Notes under the pieces: model-generated
The model's database searches: none
What the model saw: the letters and a program-made list of their open reading frames with translations, nothing else
Told to the model about the DNA's origin: nothing
NCBI GenBank assembly: GCA_903922465.1
Contig: CAIXTV010000067.1
Coordinates: forward strand, 1 to 64,000
Length of the DNA: 64,000 nt
Direction of reading: 5' to 3'
Origin: an uncultured bacterium
GTDB lineage: Bacteria; Bacteroidota; Bacteroidia; Bacteroidales; CAIXTV01
Made by a program: the position numbers and the translations under genes
Shown: positions 11,764 through 21,093 of the stretch, piece by piece
Layout: the number at the start of each line of letters is the position of its first letter
Numbering within the stretch: position 1 is the first letter of the stretch

Positions 11764-13902
11764 ATGAAACACACTAAAAGCCTTTTCCTCAAAACAAGAG
11801 AGGATCTGGGATATAAGGGTCCCATTAAAAGATTTGATCAAAAAAAATATCAAGCCAAACTAATTGATGGATATATTGTTCAGGGCGAAATTGTTTTTGG
11901 TTCGCGCTATAATGATGTGGTCGCTTATGAGTTTGACCAAAACGGAAAAGTTAAAGAAGAAGAACAACATATAATAGATAGCTCATATACTTTAAATTCA
12001 TATAATGAAAAGGGAGAGAAATTTGATAGTAAATTATTTTTTCAAGATGGATCTCAGAATACATATTCCACTTATGAATATGACGAAAATAGTAATATGA
12101 TCGGGTTTATTCATTACGATAGCAATAATCAACCTACTTCAAGGGCTGATTATATTTATAATAAAAAGGGATTTTTGGTGAAATATATTCATTTTGATAA
12201 AGATAATAAACTTACCCAAACGATTAATTATATAAATGATGAGAACGGAAACCAGCTTGATCAGAAGAACTACAAGACCGATGGCACCCTTTCTTATTGG
12301 TGTGTTAATAAATATAATGATAAGGGGCATTCCCTCGAATCTATAACAATGAATCCGGATGGTAGTGTTCAAAAGACGCTTAAATATAACTTTATATATG
12401 ATGATGATGGGCATGTCATTGGGAGCAATGGGCAATTATATCGTGATGATCCTGAACCCGAACACACAGATTATGAGTTCGATGGTTTTGGCAATTGGAC
12501 CTGCCGAGTTATATTTCACCACAAATTACCTGTATTTATATATCTGAGAGAAATTAGCTATCATTCAGATAATGTTGAGGAAATTATTCAGTCCGATACG
12601 CCTAAAAAAATAGCTTATACCATCAAAAAATCAGATAAAAACAAAGCAACAACCCAAAATATGGAAAACACTCCTCCTGCCACTAATCCCAAACTCGAAT
12701 ATCAGGAGTTGGAAGAATCTCAGGCTAAATGGCTTGCCGAAGCATGCACAGTTGAGCTATTTCCAGTGGTGCGCTATTATGCCATACAGAATAACGAAAT
12801 GCCTTCAGCCACAGTTTATCGTGGACACGACATCGAAGTAACTGCACTATTAACAGAACTTCAACAAGAAATGGGGGCAAAGATAATTCATTCATATAGC
12901 CAGCAATATCTCAATTGGGGCGAAGAGAATCTGAATAGCGTGGTGCTGCGTTTCCCCAATAAAAGATATCTCGTACTCATAAGCGGCATATATTCACAAA
13001 ACGAATCGGTCTACCTAGTTCCCGAATTTTTTGATAAATATCACGAAGGCTGGGAAAGCTCATTAGATATAGGGCATCTTACATTGTACCATCCAACGGA
13101 TGATTCAGACTTTCGTAGCACAGCCTTCGAAGAAGAACTTGAAAGTTATATCAACCTCTGCTCTCTCGAAAAAGTGCCCGATTTACCCGAAATACAAATG
13201 GTTGAAGTTGATGGCTCGGGCGAATATCAGTTGAAAACCTATCCCGTGAACGACAATTTTCTTATTAAAAACCTCGACATACATTATGGCTATGGTTTCG
13301 AAACCTTTCATAATAAACTTATGGATAGATTTAAACACGAAACCAAAGGACTGGTTTTGTTCCATGGCGAACCGGGCACCGGAAAAACCTACTACATCCG
13401 CCACCTGCTGCGCCACATGGCACAAAACAATAAAGTAGTTATCTACATACCCCCTAATATGGTGGAACGATTGGTCGATCCGGCATTTTTCACCTTTCTT
13501 TCCAGCGAATTATCCGATTATTCCACAGAAGGAAAATTTTGCGTCTTACTGGTAGAAGATGCCGAGCCTCTGCTGGCTTCACGACAAAATGAAGGCAGAG
13601 TAATAGGAGTGTCCAATTTGCTAAACCTTACCGACGGACTGTTAAACGATATGATGAAACTCCAAATCATTTGCACCTTCAACGTTAAAATACAAGAACT
13701 CGACGCAGCTCTCCTCCGCCCGGGCCGTCTGATTGCCCGAAAAGAATTTAAAGCCATGTCGATGATCGATGCCAACCGCCTGGCACAACAACTGGGCATT
13801 AAACATCATTTCACTGCCCCCGTCAGCATCGCCGAAGTGTATGCTCTTCAAAAAGACAAAAACACACTGACCCATACGTCCATTGAAGAAGAAGATTTCT
13901 GA
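11764..13902 (+). CDS. YD/RHS-like repeat protein fused to a C-terminal BCS1-like AAA+ ATPase (copy 1)
   Basis: N-terminal YEYDENSNMIGFIHYDS / YIYNKKGFLVKYIHFDKDNK / YINDENGNQLDQKNYKTDG repeats. C-terminal Walker A GEPGTGKT, Walker B CVLLVEDAE, sensor IICTFN, LLRPGRL. Start moved to ATG 11764. Confidence 0.85.
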   Translation: MKHTKSLFLKTREDLGYKGPIKRFDQKKYQAKLIDGYIVQGEIVFGSRYNDVVAYEFDQNGKVKEEEQHIIDSSYTLNSYNEKGEKFDSKLFFQDGSQNTYSTYEYDENSNMIGFIHYDSNNQPTSRADYIYNKKGFLVKYIHFDKDNKLTQTINYINDENGNQLDQKNYKTDGTLSYWCVNKYNDKGHSLESITMNPDGSVQKTLKYNFIYDDDGHVIGSNGQLYRDDPEPEHTDYEFDGFGNWTCRVIFHHKLPVFIYLREISYHSDNVEEIIQSDTPKKIAYTIKKSDKNKATTQNMENTPPATNPKLEYQELEESQAKWLAEACTVELFPVVRYYAIQNNEMPSATVYRGHDIEVTALLTELQQEMGAKIIHSYSQQYLNWGEENLNSVVLRFPNKRYLVLISGIYSQNESVYLVPEFFDKYHEGWESSLDIGHLTLYHPTDDSDFRSTAFEEELESYINLCSLEKVPDLPEIQMVEVDGSGEYQLKTYPVNDNFLIKNLDIHYGYGFETFHNKLMDRFKHETKGLVLFHGEPGTGKTYYIRHLLRHMAQNNKVVIYIPPNMVERLVDPAFFTFLSSELSDYSTEGKFCVLLVEDAEPLLASRQNEGRVIGVSNLLNLTDGLLNDMMKLQIICTFNVKIQELDAALLRPGRLIARKEFKAMSMIDANRLAQQLGIKHHFTAPVSIAEVYALQKDKNTLTHTSIEEEDF

Positions 13903-13953
13903 TAAGTTTTAGTTATTCAAACAAAAATTATTAAGTTTATTAGAACGAAAAAT

Positions 13954-16092
13954 ATGAGAAATACGAATAATCAAAAAGGCAAAAACATTGACGAATACAA
14001 ACTAAAGGGAAAGCTTAAACGATTAGAGGAAAATGTTTACGATGCAGCCTTGAAAGGTGGCTATATTCTGAAGAAAGAGAAGAATGAAGATATGGGTTTT
14101 GATTATAATACCATCCTCTTTTTTGATGAAAATGGAAATAAAAGAGAAGAAACATTTGGACACCTACATCAATTTCAATTGAAACATATTTTTGACGAAA
14201 ATGGAGTTGAAACAGAGCAGCATTCAATTGAAAAAGATATTTTAAAAAGTATTGTTTATTTTGAATATAATGAATCAGGCAAAAAGTCTAAATTTACACA
14301 CTTTGATATTGAAAAGAATTCAGTTTCTTCAATTTCTTATTGGCAGTACGATGAAAACCAAAACCTGATAAAAATAATATATAATGATGGCGATGATAAT
14401 CTGACTCAAACAAACGAATTTATTTATGATGCCAATGGACACAAAATCGAACAAAAATATACTAATGCTGATGGAAGCATAACATATTGGGCTTTATTTA
14501 CTCCTGATACACATGGAAATGCAATTGAAACCAAGAAATTAAATCCTGATGGGTCTGTAAAAGAAATTGAAACCAAAACATATTATTATAATTCAGAGGG
14601 GAAAATAATAGGCATCAACAACAAAAGTTTTAATACCAAAGATAACAATTTTTTTATCGAACAAGAATTCGATCATCATGGAAATTGGATTTTAGGAATT
14701 ATGTATGAAAAAAAAATCCCTAAGAGTCTATCATATAGGAATATAATATATTATGACGAGCCCGACAATGCTTCAAATAATGTCATTGAGGAAACAATTA
14801 AAATCCCATACCGCAAAGATAAAATTGAGGAAGAAATTGGGAAAGACCCTTCCAAAGCTAGTAGATTCAATTATCAGAAAGCACTAATAGCACATCCCGA
14901 AACCCCAAATGCTGAATGGCTGGCTATGGGAGGGAGCTCTGGAGATTACCCTGTAATTCGACATTATGCTTTGCTAAACAAGGATATACCCTCAGCGAAA
15001 CGAATTTTCGATCAAAACGTTGACGTGATTAAGCTATTGGGCGAATTGAAAGAAAATATGGAAGCGGAGATCCTATGCACCTACGATTCCTTTTATCTGA
15101 ATCTACAAGAAAATGAGCTACATGATTATGTTTTAGCATTTGCAAACGAATATTATTTTTTGCAAATTAAAAACATACAAGTGCTTTCCGACAAAGAATA
15201 TAATATTGAGGAATATTTTTTTGATATGTACCCACCCAGACGAAAAGGGTATGTATATATCGGCGACATTATACTATACTATCCAAGCGAGTTTTCAGGT
15301 AAAAGAGACGAGGACTTTGAAAGCGATTTGGAATATTATTTAGATCAATGCAATTTAGAAGAAAAACCCGAGCAACCCTATATTGAAATAGTGCAGGTGG
15401 ATACAAATAATCAGTTTACTCTGAATTCTTATCCAGTTGTAAACGATTTTAGTATCAACGATTTGGATTTAAACTATGGCAAAGGATTTGAAGCTTTTCA
15501 TGATAAACTGATTCAGCGGTTTAAAAGCGAAACTAAAGGATTAATACTTCTCTATGGCGACGCTGGGACTGGAAAAACCTATTACATACGTCACCTTTTA
15601 CGCCATATGACAGAAAACGACAAGGTTGTAATTTATATGCCTCCCAATATGGTAGATCAACTGCTCAATCCAAACTTCATAACCTTCCTCTCCAACAGCA
15701 TTTCACAGCTTGCACGAAACGGAAATTCCTGTGTTTTATTAGTGGAAGATGCCGAACCCTTGCTCGTTTCGCGCGAACATTACTTGCGTTCAATGGGCAT
15801 TTCCAATCTGTTGAATCTCACCGATGGTCTGTTAAATGATGTGTTGAATATACAAATCATCTGCACCTTCAATGTGAAAATACACGAACTCGATAAAGCC
15901 CTCCTCCGCCCGGGGCGACTGATTGCACACAAAGAATTTAAAGCCCTCTCTGCTCTGAATGCCAACCGCCTGGCCCAACAATTGGGCATCAAACATCGCT
16001 ATAGTGTTCCGGTAAATATTTCAGATGTTTATGCCCTCCTCGAAGGGAAAGAAATCTTAACTCATGATACATTGGATGGCGAGGACGTATAA
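13954..16092 (+). CDS. YD/RHS-like repeat protein fused to a C-terminal BCS1-like AAA+ ATPase (copy 2, tandem paralogue)
   Basis: Same architecture: LFFDENGNKREE, YWQYDENQNLIKIIYNDGDDN, FIYDANGHKIEQKYTNADGS; Walker A GDAGTGKT, Walker B CVLLVEDAE, LLRPGRL. Confidence 0.87.
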   Translation: MRNTNNQKGKNIDEYKLKGKLKRLEENVYDAALKGGYILKKEKNEDMGFDYNTILFFDENGNKREETFGHLHQFQLKHIFDENGVETEQHSIEKDILKSIVYFEYNESGKKSKFTHFDIEKNSVSSISYWQYDENQNLIKIIYNDGDDNLTQTNEFIYDANGHKIEQKYTNADGSITYWALFTPDTHGNAIETKKLNPDGSVKEIETKTYYYNSEGKIIGINNKSFNTKDNNFFIEQEFDHHGNWILGIMYEKKIPKSLSYRNIIYYDEPDNASNNVIEETIKIPYRKDKIEEEIGKDPSKASRFNYQKALIAHPETPNAEWLAMGGSSGDYPVIRHYALLNKDIPSAKRIFDQNVDVIKLLGELKENMEAEILCTYDSFYLNLQENELHDYVLAFANEYYFLQIKNIQVLSDKEYNIEEYFFDMYPPRRKGYVYIGDIILYYPSEFSGKRDEDFESDLEYYLDQCNLEEKPEQPYIEIVQVDTNNQFTLNSYPVVNDFSINDLDLNYGKGFEAFHDKLIQRFKSETKGLILLYGDAGTGKTYYIRHLLRHMTENDKVVIYMPPNMVDQLLNPNFITFLSNSISQLARNGNSCVLLVEDAEPLLVSREHYLRSMGISNLLNLTDGLLNDVLNIQIICTFNVKIHELDKALLRPGRLIAHKEFKALSALNANRLAQQLGIKHRYSVPVNISDVYALLEGKEILTHDTLDGEDV

Positions 16093-16130
16093 CAAAGTTT
16101 TAAGACTTCTTAATGAGGCTTCCATCCAAT

Positions 16131-16205
16131 TAAAAAAACAAGCTTACCAAAGAACAGCAAGAGCAAAAGTCTACCATTTCGAAACTCAACAATGAAAAGG
16201 TGTTT
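16131..16205 (+). pseudogene. Remnant fragment of an envC-like coiled-coil gene
   Basis: aaaacaagcttaccaaagaacagcaagagcaaaagtctaccatttcgaaactcaac...gaaaagg is visibly similar to 10090-10160 inside the EnvC-like CDS. Confidence 0.7.
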
Positions 16206-16385
16206 ACAAGTTCAAAATGATTAATCCCAAAAATGAAAGATAAATGTGTAAATTTGCATTGAAAACGGTCAACCGTATTTAGGCATGGACACATTGTCCA
16301 TTGTCAACTGTCCATTGTCAACTAAAAAGCCTAACTCCAAGCTATAGGCACTCTAGTCACTTCCTCAACTAATATCATATCATTT

Positions 16386-16553
16386 CCATCTAGAACAATC
16401 TTAACCCCATCCAGAACAATCTCAACCTCATCCAGAATAATCTCAACCTCATCCAGAACAATCTCAACCTCATCCAAAACCAACTCAACCCCATTTGCAA
16501 CTAACTCAACCCCATTTGCAACTAACTCATGCTCATATTACAAAATCTAAGCC
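16386..16553 (+). repeat. Array B: ~8 units of a 21-bp repeat
   Basis: CCATCTAGAACAATCTTAACC | CCATCCAGAACAATCTCAACC | TCATCCAGAATAATCTCAACC ... | CCATTTGCAACTAACTCAACC. Confidence 0.93.
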
Positions 16554-16741
16554 ATATTCCACTAATTACAAGACAAATAATCAATCACTTAACCCTTTTT
16601 CGCCCAATTAATACATCAACTCAAACCAATCTAACTAAGAACTAATTCTGCCGAAAATAATTCTATCATATTTATGTTGAAAAAAAATATTACCTAAAGT
16701 TTTTCTCATTTCTAATTACTCATTTTAGATTTTCCCAACTA

Positions 16742-17008
16742 GCTTATTATGAAGCATTCTTTCTTGCTTCGCGTCGTGCCGATATTGGCGTACATCACAC
16801 CGGGCTAAATGCTTCAGTAACTCTTAATGGCGCCGCTGTTGCAGGAGGAATCGTAAGCGTTGGCGAAAAAACTTCAGTTTCTAACACCGAAGGAATTTGC
16901 GATCCAATTATTGTACGTTCAGGCTTAAAAGAAATCACTTGTGAACTTTCCGGACAAACTAAAAAACAATCAACCACCGTTTCATCCGTGGTCACATGGA
17001 CGATATGA
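16742..17008 (+). pseudogene. ORF fragment without a credible start codon (small orphan protein remnant)
   Basis: Open frame AYYEAFFLASRRADIGVHHTGLNASVTLNGAAVAGGIVSVGEKTSVSNTEGICDPIIVRSGLKEITCELSGQTKKQSTTVSSVVTWTI*; coding-like composition, no upstream ATG. Confidence 0.55.
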
Positions 17009-17052
17009 CATTCGAATTCTAAACAAAATTGTCTTTACCCCAAATATCAATT

Positions 17053-17081
17053 CCCGCATTCTGTCCCTGCGGGTTTTTTTT
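17053..17081 (+). terminator. Rho-independent terminator
   Basis: CCCGCA-ttctgtccc-TGCGGG followed by TTTTTTTT, after the ORF fragment. Confidence 0.75.
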
Positions 17082-17193
17082 ATCCCTTTAGTTCTTGAAA
17101 CCTGCCAGGTTTAACCTTCTATTCTAGTTCTTTCTTCCCTTTGAATTTGGAATTTGGATCTTCCACTTCTTCCTACAGCCTAAGGTCTATAGC

Positions 17194-18471
17194 CTAATAG
17201 CCAACTTGCATTTTCTTCCAAAGTCTCTTACTCAACATCCGCGATTGTTCCAACACAGCCCCTTCATCAATGCGGGTGAGCACTTTATCTTTCAACACCA
17301 TTTCTCCTTTGGAAACAACATGGCGGACATGTGCGGCATTCAAGCCAAACACAAAATGCCCTAAGAAATTATCCTGACCAAAAGCCGTGGGGGTATCATA
17401 ATCCAACACCACCAGATTATTGGCACTATGGCCATTGAACCCGTTCGTTTTCAAATATCGGTCGGCATTGCGGAAACGCTGATAGACGCTTTCGTAATTG
17501 ATATTATCGAATCTTTGTCCAACAAAAAAAGCGGCTTTGGCACTGCGGAGCATATCGCTGTGCATGCCGTCGGTGCCCACCATTATATTTGAACCAAGTC
17601 CTGCACCATTGAAGTAACCCACATTGTTGTTGAGATTGCTTTCGGTGTTTTGCACCACCCAACAGGGGCTGTTTCGGATGAGCTCTTTTTCAGCATCATT
17701 CAAGTGCAGGCAATGCCCCAGTATGGTCTTTTCGAAATCCAACATGCCATGTTGTTGCAGGCGTTCCACTATACGTTTGTGGTAATGTTCCACACAATGC
17801 TCCTGATCGCTTTCAGCTTCTGCCACATGAATATGGATGCCACTTTTATATTCCTTTGCAAGACTTACTGCCTTTTGCAGCGTATCATACGAAACCGTAA
17901 AAGAAGCATGCAAACCCACCAATCCTTGACGGGAACTGAGGTATTGAGCCGTTTCATCAAGCCCTTGTTGCGCTTTCTCCAATCCGCCACGATCGGTAAT
18001 TTCATAGCAAAGCAAATGCGAAGCCCCCACTTGCTCAAATGCACGGGCAATAATATCGAGCGAACCTTTAATATAATTGGGCGAAGCATGATGGTCAATC
18101 ACGAAGGTGACCCCGTTTTTAATACAAGCCATAGCGGTAGTGAGGGCACTGGCTTCAATCATTTCGACATCGAGACAAGTATCCAGGGTCCACCAAACAT
18201 ATTGCAATATTTCATTAAAGTTCTTTGGAATCACTTTGGGCGCGCCCATGCCCCTAGCCAATGCCGAATACACATGATGATGCCCGCAAACAAAAGATTG
18301 GGTAACGTATTTCCCTTTGCAATCGATAATATTAAGGTTCGAAACATCATCAGGCAATTGGTTGAGCAATTCGATTTTCCCTTCTAATCCTTCATGAACC
18401 AGAATATGCTTTGAGCTAAATTCAAGCGTTTCGGGATGAATATAGGTGCCATTGGTGAGTAGTATAGCCAT
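17194..18471 (-). CDS. ssnA: SsnA-like amidohydrolase / aminohydrolase
   Basis: Amidohydrolase features FVCGHHHVYSALARGM, GLHASFTVS, HIHVAEAESDQE, LGHCLHL, VGTDGMHSDML. Adjacent to an XDH-like gene as in purine-degradation clusters. Confidence 0.78.
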   Translation of the reverse strand: MAILLTNGTYIHPETLEFSSKHILVHEGLEGKIELLNQLPDDVSNLNIIDCKGKYVTQSFVCGHHHVYSALARGMGAPKVIPKNFNEILQYVWWTLDTCLDVEMIEASALTTAMACIKNGVTFVIDHHASPNYIKGSLDIIARAFEQVGASHLLCYEITDRGGLEKAQQGLDETAQYLSSRQGLVGLHASFTVSYDTLQKAVSLAKEYKSGIHIHVAEAESDQEHCVEHYHKRIVERLQQHGMLDFEKTILGHCLHLNDAEKELIRNSPCWVVQNTESNLNNNVGYFNGAGLGSNIMVGTDGMHSDMLRSAKAAFFVGQRFDNINYESVYQRFRNADRYLKTNGFNGHSANNLVVLDYDTPTAFGQDNFLGHFVFGLNAAHVRHVVSKGEMVLKDKVLTRIDEGAVLEQSRMLSKRLWKKMQVGY

Positions 18472-18474
18472 AGT

Positions 18475-21036
18475 TTACACTTTCTTTTTCATAGGTAAAT
18501 GATATCGTCTCTTTCCATCAAAATCGCAAAGAGCATTCGCTACAGCCGCAGCTGTTGGCACCAGTCCGATTTCGCCTAAACCCTTTGCCCCATAAGGACC
18601 AACAGGGTCTTCCACTTCGACACCCAACACCACAATATTGGGAGTTTCTTTTGCCTTTAATATGCCAAGGTCGCGCATCTTGTAGGATAGCACATGACCA
18701 TCTTTCATGGGTAAATCTTCGGTAAGAGCATAGCCCAAGCCCATGTGTACCGCTCCTTCAATCTGCCCTTCGAACATCACAGGATTCATGATTTTCCCTG
18801 CATCGTGGGCAGCATAAACCGTCTCAATTTCGCCTGCGTCATCCAAAACCACCAACTGTGCGGCATAGCCATACGAATAATGGGTAATCACTTCTTTAAC
18901 ATCTGCCCCGGGTTTGGTGGTCCAGTCGCAGGTATAATTTCCTTTATAGGTGTTTCCTGCTAATTCCTCTAGCTTATGATGTTCAAGGTCTTTCTTTATT
19001 TGTTTTGATGCATCAATTATAGCAAGCCCCAATAAGGCAGTTGCTCTTGATGAAGTAGTCATACCTGTTGGAATAGCAGCATTGGTATCCACATAAACAT
19101 CCACAATTTCGGGAGCAATCCCTGTTTCATGATGCAGGGTTTGAATTGCCATATTGTGTATCCCCTGACCCATTTCTGTCCAACCATGATGCAGTTCCAC
19201 TTTCGTTTCTGAAATGATTTTGATGATAACATCACTATCATCGAGCATTCCATTTCCCACACCAGAGTTTTTAATACCACAGGCAAGTCCTTTAAAACGG
19301 GCTGCATCGTAATATGGTTTTAGTTTTTTCAGACAAGCTTTTATGCCCACTCCCGACTTTAATAATTGTCCTGTGGAGGTCTTTTTGCCATTATCCAGCG
19401 CATTGTCATAACGAATTTGCCAACGGTCGAAACCACCCATTTTGCAAAGTTCATCAATGCAACTTTCCAAAGCAAAAGCCGCCTGATTTGCCCCGAAACC
19501 CCGCATAGCTCCGCTGGGAATATTATTGGTATAAACTGTTTTGGCTTCAAGGTTTACGGTGGGGAAATAGTAACCACCAGTGGCATGTCCGGCAACTCGC
19601 TCCATCACTTTTGTACCCACAGAAGCATAAGCTCCACTATCGCCAACCGCCATCACCTTTGCCGCGGTGAACATTCCTTTAGAATCGCAACCAATGGCAA
19701 TATCCATAAAAACAGGATGGCGTTTGGGATGCATTCGGATGGAATCCTCACGTGAAAGTACCACCTTGACGGGTTTCTGTAAAAGATAAGCAAACAAAGC
19801 AGCATGCCCTTGAACAGTCATATCCTCTTTCCCACCAAAACCGCCCCCGGTTGGAACTAAAGTTACATGCACTTTCTCTTCGGGAAGCCTAAGGATTTTG
19901 GCAACTTGCTTTCTGTCGACATATATTCCCTGCCCGTTTGTATAGAGATGAATTCCATCTTTTTCGGGAAGAGCAATGGCTGCTTCTGTTTCAAGAAAAG
20001 CATGTTCGATGCGCTGGGTAGTATAAAACCCTTTTGCCACATAAGCCGACTCTTTCAATATCTTTTCCGCATCACCATCACGATATACCTTGCAGTTTTC
20101 AAGCAGATTTGCATGATGGGGATGCACCTGAGGTGAATCTTCTTTCATGGCATCAAAAGGGTCGGTTACCGGAGTTAGTACCTCATAATCTACTTTGATA
20201 AGTTTGGTCGCTTTTCGGGCAATTTCTTCTGTATCGGCAACTACGCCTGCAATTACATCTCCAATATATCGTGTAATTTCACCTTCACCTATCATCAGAG
20301 GCCAATCCTGATAAATCAATCCAATCATCTTATCACCAGGAACATCCTTATCGGTAAATATTCTTTGAACACCCTCAAGTTTCAGTGCTTCTGTGGTATC
20401 TATTCTAATCACTTTTGCTCGTGGATGCGCACTGAAAAGCAATGCCCCATGAGCCATCCCATCAAAAGTCATATCGTTTACAAACTTTCTTTCTCCAATG
20501 GCAGTTTGATAAGCTTGATACTTTGGATAAGAGGTGCCCACATCTCCTGTGTTGGGAGTATATTCCACCAGTTTATTTTCATGCAGACTTTTTGCGGCAA
20601 GCTCGATGGCTTCAATGATTTTTATATATCCGGTGCAACGACAAAGGTTTAGGGTTAATGCTTGTTTTATTTCTTCTTTTGTTGGAAGTGGATTTTTCTG
20701 AAGCAATACTTTGGTTCGCATTAGGAAGCCGGGAGTACAAAATCCGCATTGTACGGCTCCTTTTTCAACATAAGCTTTGGCAAGAATATCCTTAATCGGC
20801 TGAGGAACCCCTTCCATTGTGATAACCTCTGACCCTTGCAGTTTTTTCATCAAAGTTACACAGGATAATTTGGCTTCTCCGTTAATCTCCACCATACAAG
20901 CCCCACATGCCGATTGAGCAGAACATCCGTCTTTTACCGAAGTAATGCCTTGTTGAAGGCGCAGAAAGTTTAGTAAGGATATTTCTTCATTGCCTTTATA
21001 TTCTACGTTTTTCCCGTTGAGATTAAACTGTATCAT
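18475..21036 (-). CDS. Molybdenum hydroxylase, xanthine dehydrogenase-like (2Fe-2S plus molybdopterin domains fused; XdhD-type)
   Basis: 2Fe-2S ligands DGCSAQSACGACMVEING..SCVTL and CGFCTPG..LCRCTGY; Mo domain GGGFGGKED, GAMRGFGANQ, GAKGLGEIGLVPTAAAVANAL. No FAD domain. Confidence 0.88.
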   Translation of the reverse strand: MIQFNLNGKNVEYKGNEEISLLNFLRLQQGITSVKDGCSAQSACGACMVEINGEAKLSCVTLMKKLQGSEVITMEGVPQPIKDILAKAYVEKGAVQCGFCTPGFLMRTKVLLQKNPLPTKEEIKQALTLNLCRCTGYIKIIEAIELAAKSLHENKLVEYTPNTGDVGTSYPKYQAYQTAIGERKFVNDMTFDGMAHGALLFSAHPRAKVIRIDTTEALKLEGVQRIFTDKDVPGDKMIGLIYQDWPLMIGEGEITRYIGDVIAGVVADTEEIARKATKLIKVDYEVLTPVTDPFDAMKEDSPQVHPHHANLLENCKVYRDGDAEKILKESAYVAKGFYTTQRIEHAFLETEAAIALPEKDGIHLYTNGQGIYVDRKQVAKILRLPEEKVHVTLVPTGGGFGGKEDMTVQGHAALFAYLLQKPVKVVLSREDSIRMHPKRHPVFMDIAIGCDSKGMFTAAKVMAVGDSGAYASVGTKVMERVAGHATGGYYFPTVNLEAKTVYTNNIPSGAMRGFGANQAAFALESCIDELCKMGGFDRWQIRYDNALDNGKKTSTGQLLKSGVGIKACLKKLKPYYDAARFKGLACGIKNSGVGNGMLDDSDVIIKIISETKVELHHGWTEMGQGIHNMAIQTLHHETGIAPEIVDVYVDTNAAIPTGMTTSSRATALLGLAIIDASKQIKKDLEHHKLEELAGNTYKGNYTCDWTTKPGADVKEVITHYSYGYAAQLVVLDDAGEIETVYAAHDAGKIMNPVMFEGQIEGAVHMGLGYALTEDLPMKDGHVLSYKMRDLGILKAKETPNIVVLGVEVEDPVGPYGAKGLGEIGLVPTAAAVANALCDFDGKRRYHLPMKKKV

Positions 21037-21093
21037 GGAATATTGATTTGAGGATAAAATTAAAGAATATATTATTGCTGAAACGGAATTACC

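Noticed and set aside
11764-16092. Calling the AAA+ pair an RHS toxin or a known defence system
   Set aside because: No toxin C-terminal domain, signal peptide or immunity gene, and no recognised effector. The architecture is reported as uncharacterised instead.
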